Assembly: GCF_007954425.1 (NCBI RefSeq)
Contig: NZ_CP042345.1
Location: forward strand, 682,001-746,000
Direction of reading: 5' to 3'
Length of the DNA: 64,000 bases
From: Novosphingobium ginsenosidimutans
GTDB taxonomy: Bacteria; Pseudomonadota; Alphaproteobacteria; Sphingomonadales; Sphingomonadaceae
Shown here piece by piece: positions 51,049 to 58,908 of the stretch (its first letter is position 1; every line of letters starts with the position of its first letter). The notes beneath the pieces were generated by a model that had not been told where the DNA came from, did not search any database, and worked only from the letters and a program-made list of their open reading frames with translations. The translations under genes were made by a program, and so were the position numbers.

Positions 51049-51414
51049 ATGCGCCGTCTTGCCCTTTTTGCCTTGCTGATGGCCACGCCGGCCATGGCGA
51101 CGACCGGCGATATGTCGGTCGCGACCTTTCTGTCCAAGGCCGATGCGCTCAAGGCCAAGGGGCTGATGGCGCTCGGCTCGTCCGACATCAAGTTGCTCCG
51201 GGCCGAGGGTCAGGCTGCGGGCATGGCCTATGGCGCACGGCTGCAGCAGGAACGCGCCGCCGGCAAGCCCAGCTCCTGCCCGCCCAAGGGCGCGCGCCCA
51301 TCGTCAAACGAAGTGCTGGCCCACCTGCGCACTTATCCGGCTGCCAAGCGGGCGAATATGACGATGAAGGCGGCGATGGCCGACTACTTCATCAAGACCT
51401 ATCCCTGTAACTGA
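51049..51414 (+). CDS. Small exported protein, Rap1a-like
   Basis: 121-residue exported protein. A signal peptide MRRLALFALLMATPAMA is followed by MSVATFLSKADALKAKGLMA, GSSDIKLLRAEGQAAGMAYGARLQQE, a Cys in SSCPPKGARPSSNEVLAHL, and a C-terminal FIKTYPCN, so one disulfide is likely. The pattern resembles Rap1a/Tai immunity-type proteins, but no effector gene or type VI cluster is nearby, so an immunity role should not be assumed. Followed 12 bases later by a strong two-way terminator. Confidence 0.65.
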   Translation: MRRLALFALLMATPAMATTGDMSVATFLSKADALKAKGLMALGSSDIKLLRAEGQAAGMAYGARLQQERAAGKPSSCPPKGARPSSNEVLAHLRTYPAAKRANMTMKAAMADYFIKTYPCN

Positions 51415-51425
51415 TCGTCACAGCA

Positions 51426-51460
51426 AAACGGCCCGCTTCCAGTCTGGAAGCGGGCCGTTT
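51426..51460. terminator. Bidirectional terminator between Rap1a-like gene and rpoZ
   Basis: Perfect 16-bp stem AAACGGCCCGCTTCCA / TGGAAGCGGGCCGTTT with loop GTC. A-rich on one side and T-rich on the other, it can end transcription from both converging genes. Confidence 0.9.
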
Positions 51461-51483
51461 GCGGGCAACATGCGTGGCTGAAA

Positions 51484-51828
51484 TCAGCCGTCGTAATCGC
51501 CGCCCAGCGAGGTATTGCGGACCGGGGCCGCGGCGGTGATCCGCAGCGCTTCGGCCGACTGGCTGAGCGAGCCGATGTCATCCACCTCGTCATCGTCTTC
51601 GGGCAGGACGCGCTGCAGCGAGTTGATGACGGTTTCCTTGAGCAGGTCAGGACGTACGGTCTGCTCAGCGATTTCGCGCAGGGCGACGACCGGGTTCTTG
51701 TCACGATCGCGGTCGATGGTCAGTTCCGCACCGCCCGAGATTTCGCGGGCACGCTGGGCAGCCATCAGCACCAGGTCGAAACGGTTCGGGATCTTGTCGA
51801 CGCAATCTTCAACGGTAACGCGCGCCAT
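51484..51828 (-). CDS. rpoZ: DNA-directed RNA polymerase subunit omega
   Basis: 114-residue omega subunit, a chaperone-like part of RNA polymerase that helps fold beta-prime. The start [20 protein letters not shown] and [14 protein letters not shown] are the omega signature (residues 2-35). A variable acidic tail ([12 protein letters not shown]) follows. It is read from its own promoter after dnaB. spoT/rel, often next to rpoZ, is not here. Confidence 0.96.
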   Translation of the reverse strand: MARVTVEDCVDKIPNRFDLVLMAAQRAREISGGAELTIDRDRDKNPVVALREIAEQTVRPDLLKETVINSLQRVLPEDDDEVDDIGSLSQSAEALRITAAAPVRNTSLGGDYDG

Positions 51829-51865
51829 CGGGCACTCCAGTTCAGTGAAATCCGGGAATGATCGG

Positions 51866-51895
51866 CTGTTACGCGCCGCGCGATTCGCAAGTCAA
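51866..51895 (-). promoter_or_regulatory. Predicted sigma-70-type promoter of rpoZ
   Basis: On the minus strand TTGACT (51895-51890) and TAACAG (51871-51866) are 18 bases apart, in the gap upstream of rpoZ, just after an AT-rich stretch (51896-51930) that follows dnaB. The -10 box lies 37 bases before the start codon. Confidence 0.5.
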
Positions 51896-51928
51896 GAAAA
51901 AAACATTTAAATTATTGTTTTCTAATAT

Positions 51929-53437
51929 TTATTCGTAGGACTCGTAACTCCGCGAATCGGGCGCCAGATTGCCGAACTTGGTGAACTCGCTTTGGAAGTG
52001 CAGGTAGACGTTCCCGGTCGAGCCGTGGCGCTGCTTGGCGATGATCACGGTGGCCTTGTTCACCACTTCGAGGTGGCGCTGCATCCAGGCATCGTATTTG
52101 GCAATCGCATCGCTGCCGCTGGTCTCGCTCGGCTCGTCGGGCTTGGCCGCGTTGTGGTAATACTCCTCGCGGAAAATGAACCAGACCATGTCGGCGTCCT
52201 GCTCGATCGAGCCGCTCTCGCGCAGGTCCGCCAGCTGCGGGCGCTTGTCCTCGCGGCTTTCGACCGCGCGGCTGAGCTGCGACAGGGCGATCACCGGGAC
52301 CGACAGCTCCTTGGCCAGGGTCTTGAGACCGCGGCTGATCTCCGAGATTTCGTTGACGCGATTGTCATTGGCCCGGCCCGATCCTTGCAGCAGCTGCAGA
52401 TAGTCGATCACGATCAGGCCAATATCGTGCTTGCGCTTTAGCCGGCGGGCACGGGTGCGCAGCGCGGCGATCGACAGCGCGGGCGTATCGTCGATGTAGA
52501 GCGGCAGTTCGGCCAGGCGCTGGCTGGCGAAGGAGATCTTCTGGAAATCCTCGCGGCTGATCTTGCCCATGCGCAGCCGCTCGCTGCTGATCTCGGCCTG
52601 TTCGGCCAGGATACGCGTGGCCAGCTGGTCGGCGCTCATTTCCAGGCTGAAGAAGGCGACCGGCGCGCCGACCGACTTCTTGGGATCGATCCCGTCGGCA
52701 AGGTCACGCAGGTAACGCTCGGCGCAGTTGAAGGCGATATTGGTGACGAGCGAGGTTTTGCCCATCGCCGGACGGCCAGCGAGGATGATCAGGTCCGAAT
52801 CGTGCAGGCCGCCGATCTTGGAATTGAGATCGTCGAGGCCGGTCGTCAGGCCCGAGATGTGGCCGCCTGAATTGAGCGCCTTTTCGATCTGGGTGATCGC
52901 GGCCAGGCTTGAGCTGCGAAACGTCTGCGCCTCGCTACCGACCGAGGCCCCTTCGGCCACCCGGTAAAGCGCGGCTTCGGCCCGGGCGACCTGTTCCAGC
53001 GGCTCGACGCTTTCCGAGGTATCGAGCGCATCGTTGACCAGCGTGCGACCAACCGAAACCAGTTCGCGCAGCAGCGCCAGGTCATAGATCTGCTCGGCCA
53101 GCTCGCGCGGCGCGAGCAGACCCTGGCCATCGGCGGTCAGCCGCGCGAGGTAGGAGGCGCCGCCCAGTTCCTTCAGCGCCTCATCCGCCTCGAAATAGGG
53201 CTTCAGCGTGACCGGGGTGACCACCGCCTTGCGATCAAGCAGCTGCAGGATCCGGTCATAGATCCGGACATGGGCCGGCTCGAAGAAGTGATCGGGCCTG
53301 AGCGGCGTAACCAGTTCTTCAATCACCCGGTTGTCGATCAAGGCCGCGCCCAGAAACGCCGCCTCGGCTTCCACGTTGGCGGGCAGCGCGCGGGCGGCGG
53401 CTTCATCGGGACGGGCAAAGGGGATCGGTTCGGCCAT
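51929..53437 (-). CDS. dnaB: Replicative DNA helicase DnaB
   Basis: 502-residue hexameric fork helicase. The N-terminal domain starts LPANVEAEAAFLGAALIDN, a linker follows, then the RecA-like core with Walker A GRPAMGKTSLV (about 225), FFSLEMSADQLATRIL, the Walker B-like LIVIDYLQLLQG and the QLSRAVESREDKRPQLADLRESG block. All elements are intact. No intein. A 15-bp inverted repeat lies 61-75 bases upstream of the start. Confidence 0.97.
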   Translation of the reverse strand: MAEPIPFARPDEAAARALPANVEAEAAFLGAALIDNRVIEELVTPLRPDHFFEPAHVRIYDRILQLLDRKAVVTPVTLKPYFEADEALKELGGASYLARLTADGQGLLAPRELAEQIYDLALLRELVSVGRTLVNDALDTSESVEPLEQVARAEAALYRVAEGASVGSEAQTFRSSSLAAITQIEKALNSGGHISGLTTGLDDLNSKIGGLHDSDLIILAGRPAMGKTSLVTNIAFNCAERYLRDLADGIDPKKSVGAPVAFFSLEMSADQLATRILAEQAEISSERLRMGKISREDFQKISFASQRLAELPLYIDDTPALSIAALRTRARRLKRKHDIGLIVIDYLQLLQGSGRANDNRVNEISEISRGLKTLAKELSVPVIALSQLSRAVESREDKRPQLADLRESGSIEQDADMVWFIFREEYYHNAAKPDEPSETSGSDAIAKYDAWMQRHLEVVNKATVIIAKQRHGSTGNVYLHFQSEFTKFGNLAPDSRSYESYE

Positions 53438-53497
53438 GGGAGGCGATCAATGCGCCGGGACCGGAGTCAGTGCAAGCAGTGCGGTGAACGGTTTTCA

Positions 53498-53512
53498 TCC
53501 ACAGCCTGTGGA
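53498..53512. repeat. 15-bp inverted repeat upstream of dnaB
   Basis: TCCACAG-C-CTGTGGA, a perfect inverted repeat. The plus strand TCATCCACA (53495-53503) differs by one base from the DnaA box TTATCCACA. It lies in the divergent region between dnaB and the UPF0262 gene. Confidence 0.5.
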
Positions 53513-53526
53513 GACTTGCCGCGCCA

Positions 53527-53542
53527 TTTCGCATCTGCGAAA
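53527..53542. repeat. 16-bp inverted repeat before the UPF0262 gene
   Basis: TTTCGCA-TC-TGCGAAA, ending 11 bases before the UPF0262 start codon, so it covers or abuts the ribosome-binding region. It could be an operator or a small mRNA hairpin. Confidence 0.4.
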
Positions 53543-53553
53543 GATGCCCCGCC

Positions 53554-54036
53554 ATGGGGGACGCACGGATCATCCATATCGAGCTCGACGAGGCCACAAT
53601 CCTGTGGCGCAACGCCGATATCGAGCAGGAACGGCGGATCGCCATCTTCGACCTGATCGAGGAAAATACCTTCAAGCCGCTGCGCGCCTGGGAGGCCGGG
53701 CACCAGGGCCCTTACCGGCTGCGCCTGTCGGTCGCCGATGGGCGGTTGGCGCTGGAAATCGCCAGCGAGGATGGCCAGCAGCTCGAATCGCTCATCCTTG
53801 GCCTCGGCCGGTTTCGCCGCCCGATCCGTGACTATTTCGCGATCTGCGATTCCTATTACCAGGCGATCCGCAAGGCGACCGCGGCCGAGATCGAGACCAT
53901 CGACATGGCCCGCCGCGGGGTTCACAACGAGGCAGCGGAACTGCTGCTGGAGCGGCTGGAGGGCAAGGTCGAAACCGATTTTGCCACGGCACGGCGGCTG
54001 TTCACCCTGATTTGCGTCCTGCATATCAGGGGCTAG
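53554..54036 (+). CDS. UPF0262 family protein
   Basis: 160-residue protein of the UPF0262 family, confined to alphaproteobacteria, function unknown. Seen: RIIHIELDEATILWRNADIEQERRIAIFDLIEEN (family N-terminus), GPYRLRLSVADGRLALEI, and a helical C-terminus with DYFAICDSYYQAIRKATAAEIETIDMARRGVHNE. No TM segment or signal. Followed by the GH25-like gene on the same strand 25 bases later. Confidence 0.9.
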   Translation: MGDARIIHIELDEATILWRNADIEQERRIAIFDLIEENTFKPLRAWEAGHQGPYRLRLSVADGRLALEIASEDGQQLESLILGLGRFRRPIRDYFAICDSYYQAIRKATAAEIETIDMARRGVHNEAAELLLERLEGKVETDFATARRLFTLICVLHIRG

Positions 54037-54061
54037 CAGGGCAAAAGGGTCAGCGGGTAAT

Positions 54062-54760
54062 ATGGCAAGAAAGAAGAACGGCCGGCTGCGGCTGCGCTTG
54101 GTCGGCGTCGTACTGCTGCTGGCCCTGGCAGGCAGCGGCTGGGCTTGGTGGCATCTGGCAGGCTGGACCCCGTCGCGCACCGAATTTCCCGTCCAGGGCG
54201 TGGAAGTGGGCGGCGAGGATGGCCCGGTTGACTGGGTGGCGCTGAAGGCCGTCGGGGCAGACTTTGCCTATCTCGATGCCTCGGCCAGCGCCTTTGCCCG
54301 CGATCCCCAGTTCGTCGAGAACCTTGAAGGTGCCAAGGCCGCCAAGCTGCAATGGGGGGCGGTGCACCGCTATGATCCCTGCCAGCCGGCTGACAAGCAG
54401 GCGGCCAATTTTGTCACCGTCGTCCCGCGCGACAGCGCGATGCTTCCGGCGGCCGTATGGCTTGACCAATTGGCCGACGATTGCCCGATCAAGGTCAGCG
54501 ACGCCGCAGTGGAGAGCGAGCTCACCACCTTCCTCAACCAGATCGAGACCCACACCGGCAAGGCCGCGATCCTCAAGGTCTCACGCAGTTTCGAGCGCCG
54601 CTACAAGATCGCCGCGCGGGTCGATCGCAATGTATGGCTGGAGCAATTGCGCTTTCAGCCTGACTATGCCGGCCGGCCCTGGGCGCTGTGGACCGCCAAT
54701 GATCGGCTCTCCGTTCCGGCCCTGACCGGCGGGGTGCGCTGGGTGGTGGTGCAGCCCTGA
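54062..54760 (+). CDS. GH25-fold (lysozyme-like) protein, probably catalytically degenerate
   Basis: 232-residue protein. An N-terminal TM anchor (about 12-33, LVGVVLLLALAGSGWAWW) precedes a GH25-like barrel: GVEVGGEDGPVDWVALKAVGADFAYLDAS matches GIDVSxxQGxIDWxxVxxxGxxFvxikAt of GH25. In active enzymes the first strand has Asp and strand four an Asp-x-Glu; here these read Glu-Val and LDQL, so the catalytic Glu seems lost. LWTAND also replaces the usual LWQY. It may bind rather than cleave peptidoglycan. The assignment is by pattern only. Confidence 0.68.
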   Translation: MARKKNGRLRLRLVGVVLLLALAGSGWAWWHLAGWTPSRTEFPVQGVEVGGEDGPVDWVALKAVGADFAYLDASASAFARDPQFVENLEGAKAAKLQWGAVHRYDPCQPADKQAANFVTVVPRDSAMLPAAVWLDQLADDCPIKVSDAAVESELTTFLNQIETHTGKAAILKVSRSFERRYKIAARVDRNVWLEQLRFQPDYAGRPWALWTANDRLSVPALTGGVRWVVVQP

Positions 54761-54779
54761 CCCGGCTATAGCGTCCGAC

Positions 54780-55202
54780 ATGACCCATGACCGCGACACC
54801 CTGATCGCCGCCGCCAAGGCCGCTCAGGCAAAGGCCTATGCGCCCTATTCGAACTTCCACGTCGGCGCCGCCCTGGGCTTTGCCGATGGCAGCGTGGTAA
54901 CCGGCGCCAATGCGGAGAACGCCAGCTATGGCCTGGCGCTCTGCGCCGAAACCAATGCCGTCGCCAAGGCGATGAACGAGGGCCGGCGCGGCGGACTGGA
55001 AGCCGTTGCCGTGGTTGGCGGGATGCATGGGAACCCCGGCCCCACCGTCACCCCCTGCGGTCGCTGCCGCCAGGTGCTGAACGAGCTCGCTCAACTGGGC
55101 GAGACTGACCCGGTGATCTGGTGCTCGGGCCAGGACGAAGTGCTGGAACTCAAGCTTTCAGCCCTGCTGCCCCACGCCTTCGGCCCTGCGAACCTAGGCT
55201 AA
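54780..55202 (+). CDS. cdd: Cytidine deaminase
   Basis: 140-residue zinc enzyme converting (deoxy)cytidine to (deoxy)uridine in pyrimidine salvage. Seen: [18 protein letters not shown], the zinc and catalytic motif [11 protein letters not shown] (Cys and Glu) and [12 protein letters not shown] (the other two zinc cysteines). Length fits the homotetrameric type. It converges on the M14 peptidase gene with a 4-base overlap. Confidence 0.95.
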   Translation: MTHDRDTLIAAAKAAQAKAYAPYSNFHVGAALGFADGSVVTGANAENASYGLALCAETNAVAKAMNEGRRGGLEAVAVVGGMHGNPGPTVTPCGRCRQVLNELAQLGETDPVIWCSGQDEVLELKLSALLPHAFGPANLG

Positions 55203-56335
55203 GCGTCAAGCCACTCCAGCAGCGCCGCCATGCAATCGCGGCCCAGCTGGGCCGAGCGTTCGGGCGACCAGCCCTGCGCCAGATCGGGCAGGTCGTGGTT
55301 GTCCTTGAACGGCATTTCCAGCGTCATCGAAACCGCGCCGAAGCGTTCGGCAAGCTGGTTGGTGCTCATCGCCAAGTTGGCCCGGCCAGGCCCGGAAACC
55401 GGATAGCCCAGCTTCGTCTGGAAATCGGGCGTACGCCGATCCAGGATCGCCTTGTACCGGTCAAACCCGCCCTGCTGCTCAGAGTTGGCCGAAGGAATAC
55501 CTTCGAACCCGGCAAGGAACACCGCCGGGATCGCCTCGTCGCCGTGGACATCCATTGCGAAATCGACACCGGTCGCGTCCATCGCGGCGCGGATCGCCAG
55601 GACCTCGGGCGATTGCTCGGCCGTCGGGTTGTTCCATTCGCGGTTTAGGTTCACGCCCAGCGAATTGGTGCGCAGGTTGCCGCGCACCGAGCCATCGGGA
55701 TTGGCATTGGGCACGACATGAAACGTGCAGTGCTGACGCAGCGCACGGCCAACCGGGTCGGCCGGATCGGTCAGGCAATCGAGCGCGCCCTCCATCCACC
55801 ATTCGGCCATCGATTCGCCCGGATGCTGGCGAGCATAGAGCCAGACCTGCTTGGGGCCCGTACCGAAATCGAGGCAATCGATCGAGCGGCCGTCATGGCT
55901 GCGGCCGAGCACGCGATGCGAAACACCATCGGCCAGGGCCGTGCTGGCGATCAGGTCCTGGTGCCGTTCCCAGGAATAAGGCGCGAAATAGGCAAACCAG
56001 GCAAGATCGCCGGCTGGCTGGTAACGGATCGTCAGCGTGCCGCCGTCCTCATCAGGATCATAGCTGCTGGCCGCGCGGCCCCAGTATTCGCGGTCCTCGC
56101 TGACCGCGGCGTTATAGCCCGGCCAGCCGCCGGGATAGGCCGAGGCGGCAAGGCCCGTCAGCTTCAGTTCCAAGGCGCGCCCGGCAGCATTGCCGACGCG
56201 AAAGTGGAACCACTGAAAGAAGTCGGAATTGGTATCCTTGCGGATCGCCAGCCGTGCGGTTGCACCGGCGATGGCAAGGACTTCGATGTTGCCACTATCG
56301 AAAGCGGCGTCGATCTGGATATCAGGTGCGGTCAT
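55199..56335 (-). CDS. M14-family cytosolic carboxypeptidase
   Basis: 378-residue zinc carboxypeptidase with the N-terminal beta domain typical of cytosolic carboxypeptidases (residues 1-125, with [14 protein letters not shown]). Zinc ligands are in [16 protein letters not shown] (His and Glu, about 165) and [12 protein letters not shown] (His, about 250), and the catalytic Glu in [11 protein letters not shown]. No signal peptide. Possible substrates are C-terminal glutamate tails or peptides, unknown here. The start overlaps the stop of the DUF4136 lipoprotein gene by 4 bases. Confidence 0.9.
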   Translation of the reverse strand: MTAPDIQIDAAFDSGNIEVLAIAGATARLAIRKDTNSDFFQWFHFRVGNAAGRALELKLTGLAASAYPGGWPGYNAAVSEDREYWGRAASSYDPDEDGGTLTIRYQPAGDLAWFAYFAPYSWERHQDLIASTALADGVSHRVLGRSHDGRSIDCLDFGTGPKQVWLYARQHPGESMAEWWMEGALDCLTDPADPVGRALRQHCTFHVVPNANPDGSVRGNLRTNSLGVNLNREWNNPTAEQSPEVLAIRAAMDATGVDFAMDVHGDEAIPAVFLAGFEGIPSANSEQQGGFDRYKAILDRRTPDFQTKLGYPVSGPGRANLAMSTNQLAERFGAVSMTLEMPFKDNHDLPDLAQGWSPERSAQLGRDCMAALLEWLDA

Positions 56336-56925
56336 TTGACCGCGATAGTCTCACCCGATTGTCCGGGGAAGCCCTTGAACAGGGCTTCCGCCATCTTTGC
56401 TGCCCCAAGCGAGGTAGCAGCCAGCGGGGAGCCGCTGCGCACCGTGAAATTCGCGCGGCCTTCCCACAATGCCGTGCCGCTGGCCCGGTCGCGGATGATC
56501 ACGCCCAGATCGGTCCGGACCTGCTCCGACGGACGCGGTGAAAGGTTGATGCCGATGCCGACGCCCAGGCCCGAGCCATAGGAGCCAGTCGAACCGCCGA
56601 CCCCGACGCTGACTGGACCGCCCGAACGCTCGGGCCGGTAGCTTTCGCGCGACAGCCGCAGCTGAGCCACCTGGGTGCTGGCCGTACCGGCCGGAACAGT
56701 GGAGTAGCCGATCAGCGCCAACTGGCGCTCGATCGCCGCCTGATAGGCTTTCCATTCAAGCGAGGCGCCATCATGGCCCGGCGCCGGCTCGACCGCGATC
56801 GTGCCCTTGCCCAGCGGCGCAATATCCTGCGCGTGGAACCGCGTCACCTCGACCGGGCCGGTCGGCGCGACGCAGCCGGTCAGGGCCAGGCTGAGGATCA
56901 TGGCGGGGAGTAGCAGGCGCTTCAT
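56332..56925 (-). CDS. DUF4136 lipoprotein
   Basis: 197-residue lipoprotein. The signal peptide [18 protein letters not shown] ends at a lipobox with Cys18. The mature part follows the DUF4136 layout: [48 protein letters not shown], a Gly-rich stretch ([20 protein letters not shown]) and [20 protein letters not shown]. Probably outer-membrane-bound, function unknown. It is a paralogue of the next gene upstream and overlaps the peptidase gene. Confidence 0.85.
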   Translation of the reverse strand: MKRLLLPAMILSLALTGCVAPTGPVEVTRFHAQDIAPLGKGTIAVEPAPGHDGASLEWKAYQAAIERQLALIGYSTVPAGTASTQVAQLRLSRESYRPERSGGPVSVGVGGSTGSYGSGLGVGIGINLSPRPSEQVRTDLGVIIRDRASGTALWEGRANFTVRSGSPLAATSLGAAKMAEALFKGFPGQSGETIAVK

Positions 56926-56980
56926 CTGACGACCCTTTCGTGCAGCCAGTGTGAATTCGTTCCCGCCCATAGGCAAGCGC

Positions 56981-57697
56981 CTAACGCGCAGCCAGCGGTT
57001 CGCCCGTGCGCGTGGGGAAGCCATCGAACAGCGCGGCGGCCAATCTGGTGGCAATCGCCTGATCGCCCCAGCGGCCGTCGCCCTCGCGGGTCAAGATCTC
57101 GGCCCGGCCCTCCCACAGCACCTGCCGGCTGGCGCGGTCGCGGATGCGGGTCTCAAGCCGGGTCGAGATCAGCGCGCTGCGCGGCTTTGAAGCATCATAA
57201 CGCAGCGCACCGCCAAAGAAGGTGCCGCGGTTGGAAACGCCCACTTCCATTGCACCGCTAAGCGGCTTGCCCTTTTGTTCTGCCGGTTCGGCTTCGCTGC
57301 GGACCAACCGCACTTCGGCGATCTGGCCGCCTGAAGCGGACCCGAGCGTATCGTAACCGGCTCCGGCCAGCTGGCTTTCGACCGCAGCCTCAAAAGTCGC
57401 GGCGATCCGGTTGTCTGGCACTGGATCCTGATCGGCCGGCCTGACCACGGCGATTGCCCCATGGCTGAGCGCGCCGGCAGCGTCACCTTCGGCGCGGAAC
57501 CGAGCGACATCGACCTTGCCCTCGCGCGCGGCGGCGGCGCGCCGCAACGAGCGCTCCACATCGCGGCCTTCGCCCCAGCGCGGCTCGTCCCAGCCCGGTC
57601 CGGATGGCCCGGTCCGCTGAGCCAGCACCGTGGTTCCGGTTCCCGCCAGGGCGAGCACGATAGCTGCGGCGGCGAGCGAAAAGCGAGTGTGCGGCAT
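56981..57697 (-). CDS. DUF4136-like exported protein (paralogue)
   Basis: 238-residue protein with a signal peptide (MPHTRFSLAAAAIVLALAG, cleavage near VLAQ) but no lipobox. It matches the adjacent lipoprotein in VDVARFRAEGDAAGALSHGAIAV, AAVESQLAGAGYDTL, IAEVRLVRSE and IRDRASRQVLWEGRAEI, so the two arose by tandem duplication. An Arg-rich insert sits near residues 40-60. Function unknown. The ATG at 57697 begins the signal peptide. Confidence 0.8.
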   Translation of the reverse strand: MPHTRFSLAAAAIVLALAGTGTTVLAQRTGPSGPGWDEPRWGEGRDVERSLRRAAAAREGKVDVARFRAEGDAAGALSHGAIAVVRPADQDPVPDNRIAATFEAAVESQLAGAGYDTLGSASGGQIAEVRLVRSEAEPAEQKGKPLSGAMEVGVSNRGTFFGGALRYDASKPRSALISTRLETRIRDRASRQVLWEGRAEILTREGDGRWGDQAIATRLAAALFDGFPTRTGEPLAAR

Positions 57698-57830
57698 GAA
57701 AATCCTTGGCAGACGGGCAGGCTGCCTCTGCACCGGCTTTCGCGCTGGCAACATTGCGCAGGGCTGAATACGATTGAACGCGCGCTATGGTTAACCACTT
57801 GATCGCGCGGTTGTGCTAGGGGCGCGAACG

Positions 57831-58835
57831 ATGCCGCAGAAACTACCCGTCCTGGTTACCGGCGGCGCCGGCTACATCGGCAGCCATGCCGTCCTCGCGC
57901 TCACGGACGCCGGATGGCCGGTCACCGTGATCGACAATCTGACCACTGGCTTCCGCTTTGCAGTGCCCGATGGTGTGCCGCTTTATGAAGGCGATATCGC
58001 CGATACCGACCTGCTCGCGCGGATCTTCGCCGACCAGGGCATAGCGGCAGTGATGCATTTCGCCGGGTCAATCATCGTGCCGGAATCGGTCGAGAACCCG
58101 CTGAAGTACTATTCAAACAACACGGCGAAGAGCCGCGCGCTGATTGAGGCTGCGGTTACGGCCGGCGTGCCGCACTTCATCTTCAGCTCAACTGCAGCGA
58201 CCTATGGTGTGCCCGAGGTTTCGCCGGTTCACGAGGACAGCCCCAAGGCACCGATCAATCCCTATGGCATGTCCAAGCTGATGACCGAGATCATGCTGGG
58301 CGATGTCGCCAAGGCGCACCCGATCAACTTCTGTGCGCTGCGCTATTTCAACGTGGCCGGCGCCGATCCGCTGGCCCGCACCGGCCAGTCAACTGCCGGG
58401 GCAACGCATCTGATCAAGGTCGCGGTCGAGGCGGCGCTGGGCAAAAGGGCCAAGGTCGACGTATTCGGGACCGATTTCGACACGCCCGACGGCACCGGGG
58501 TGCGCGATTACATCCACGTTTCCGACCTGGTGAATGCCCACGTGCTGGCGCTGGAAGCGTTGATCGAGCAGCCGCAGCGCTCCCTCACGATGAACTGCGG
58601 CTATGGTCAGGGCTATTCGGTGCTGGAGGTGCTCGACGCGGTCGACCGGGTGACCAACCAGAAGATCAACCGCGTGCTGGGGCCGCGCCGTGCGGGCGAT
58701 CCCGATTCGCTGATTTCGGACAATGCCCGGATCAAGGCCACCCTGCCGTGGGTGCCAAAGTACGCCAACCTGGACACAATCGTGCAGCATGCGCTGGCCT
58801 GGGAACGGCGACTGGACGAAATCCGCGGCGGATAG
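57831..58835 (+). CDS. galE: UDP-glucose 4-epimerase
   Basis: 334-residue short-chain dehydrogenase-type epimerase interconverting UDP-galactose and UDP-glucose. NAD-binding GGAGYIGSH (about 10-18), catalytic Ser region SSTAATYGVPE, and the YxxxK motif in NPYGMSKLMTE. GTDFDTPDGTGVRDYIHVSDL is a GalE hallmark. It would complete the Leloir pathway begun by galK and galT at 19-21 kb although it lies apart and has no CAATCGATTG operator. The ATG at 57831 was taken over an in-frame TTG at 57813. Confidence 0.95.
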   Translation: MPQKLPVLVTGGAGYIGSHAVLALTDAGWPVTVIDNLTTGFRFAVPDGVPLYEGDIADTDLLARIFADQGIAAVMHFAGSIIVPESVENPLKYYSNNTAKSRALIEAAVTAGVPHFIFSSTAATYGVPEVSPVHEDSPKAPINPYGMSKLMTEIMLGDVAKAHPINFCALRYFNVAGADPLARTGQSTAGATHLIKVAVEAALGKRAKVDVFGTDFDTPDGTGVRDYIHVSDLVNAHVLALEALIEQPQRSLTMNCGYGQGYSVLEVLDAVDRVTNQKINRVLGPRRAGDPDSLISDNARIKATLPWVPKYANLDTIVQHALAWERRLDEIRGG

Positions 58836-58908
58836 TCTTTCGATCCCCTTGGCCTGACCGGGTGGCTGTGCCAGCAAGCTGGCCTGACCAGATGGGGGAG
58901 ATGACTTG

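Noticed and set aside
51049..51414. Toxin-immunity (type VI) locus based on the Rap1a-like protein
   Set aside because: No effector, VgrG or PAAR gene is nearby; the neighbours are a DUF3667 gene and rpoZ.
55872..55884. GGCAATCGATCGA inside the M14 peptidase gene as an operator
   Set aside because: Only the left half matches; the right half is not TTG, and it is within a gene.
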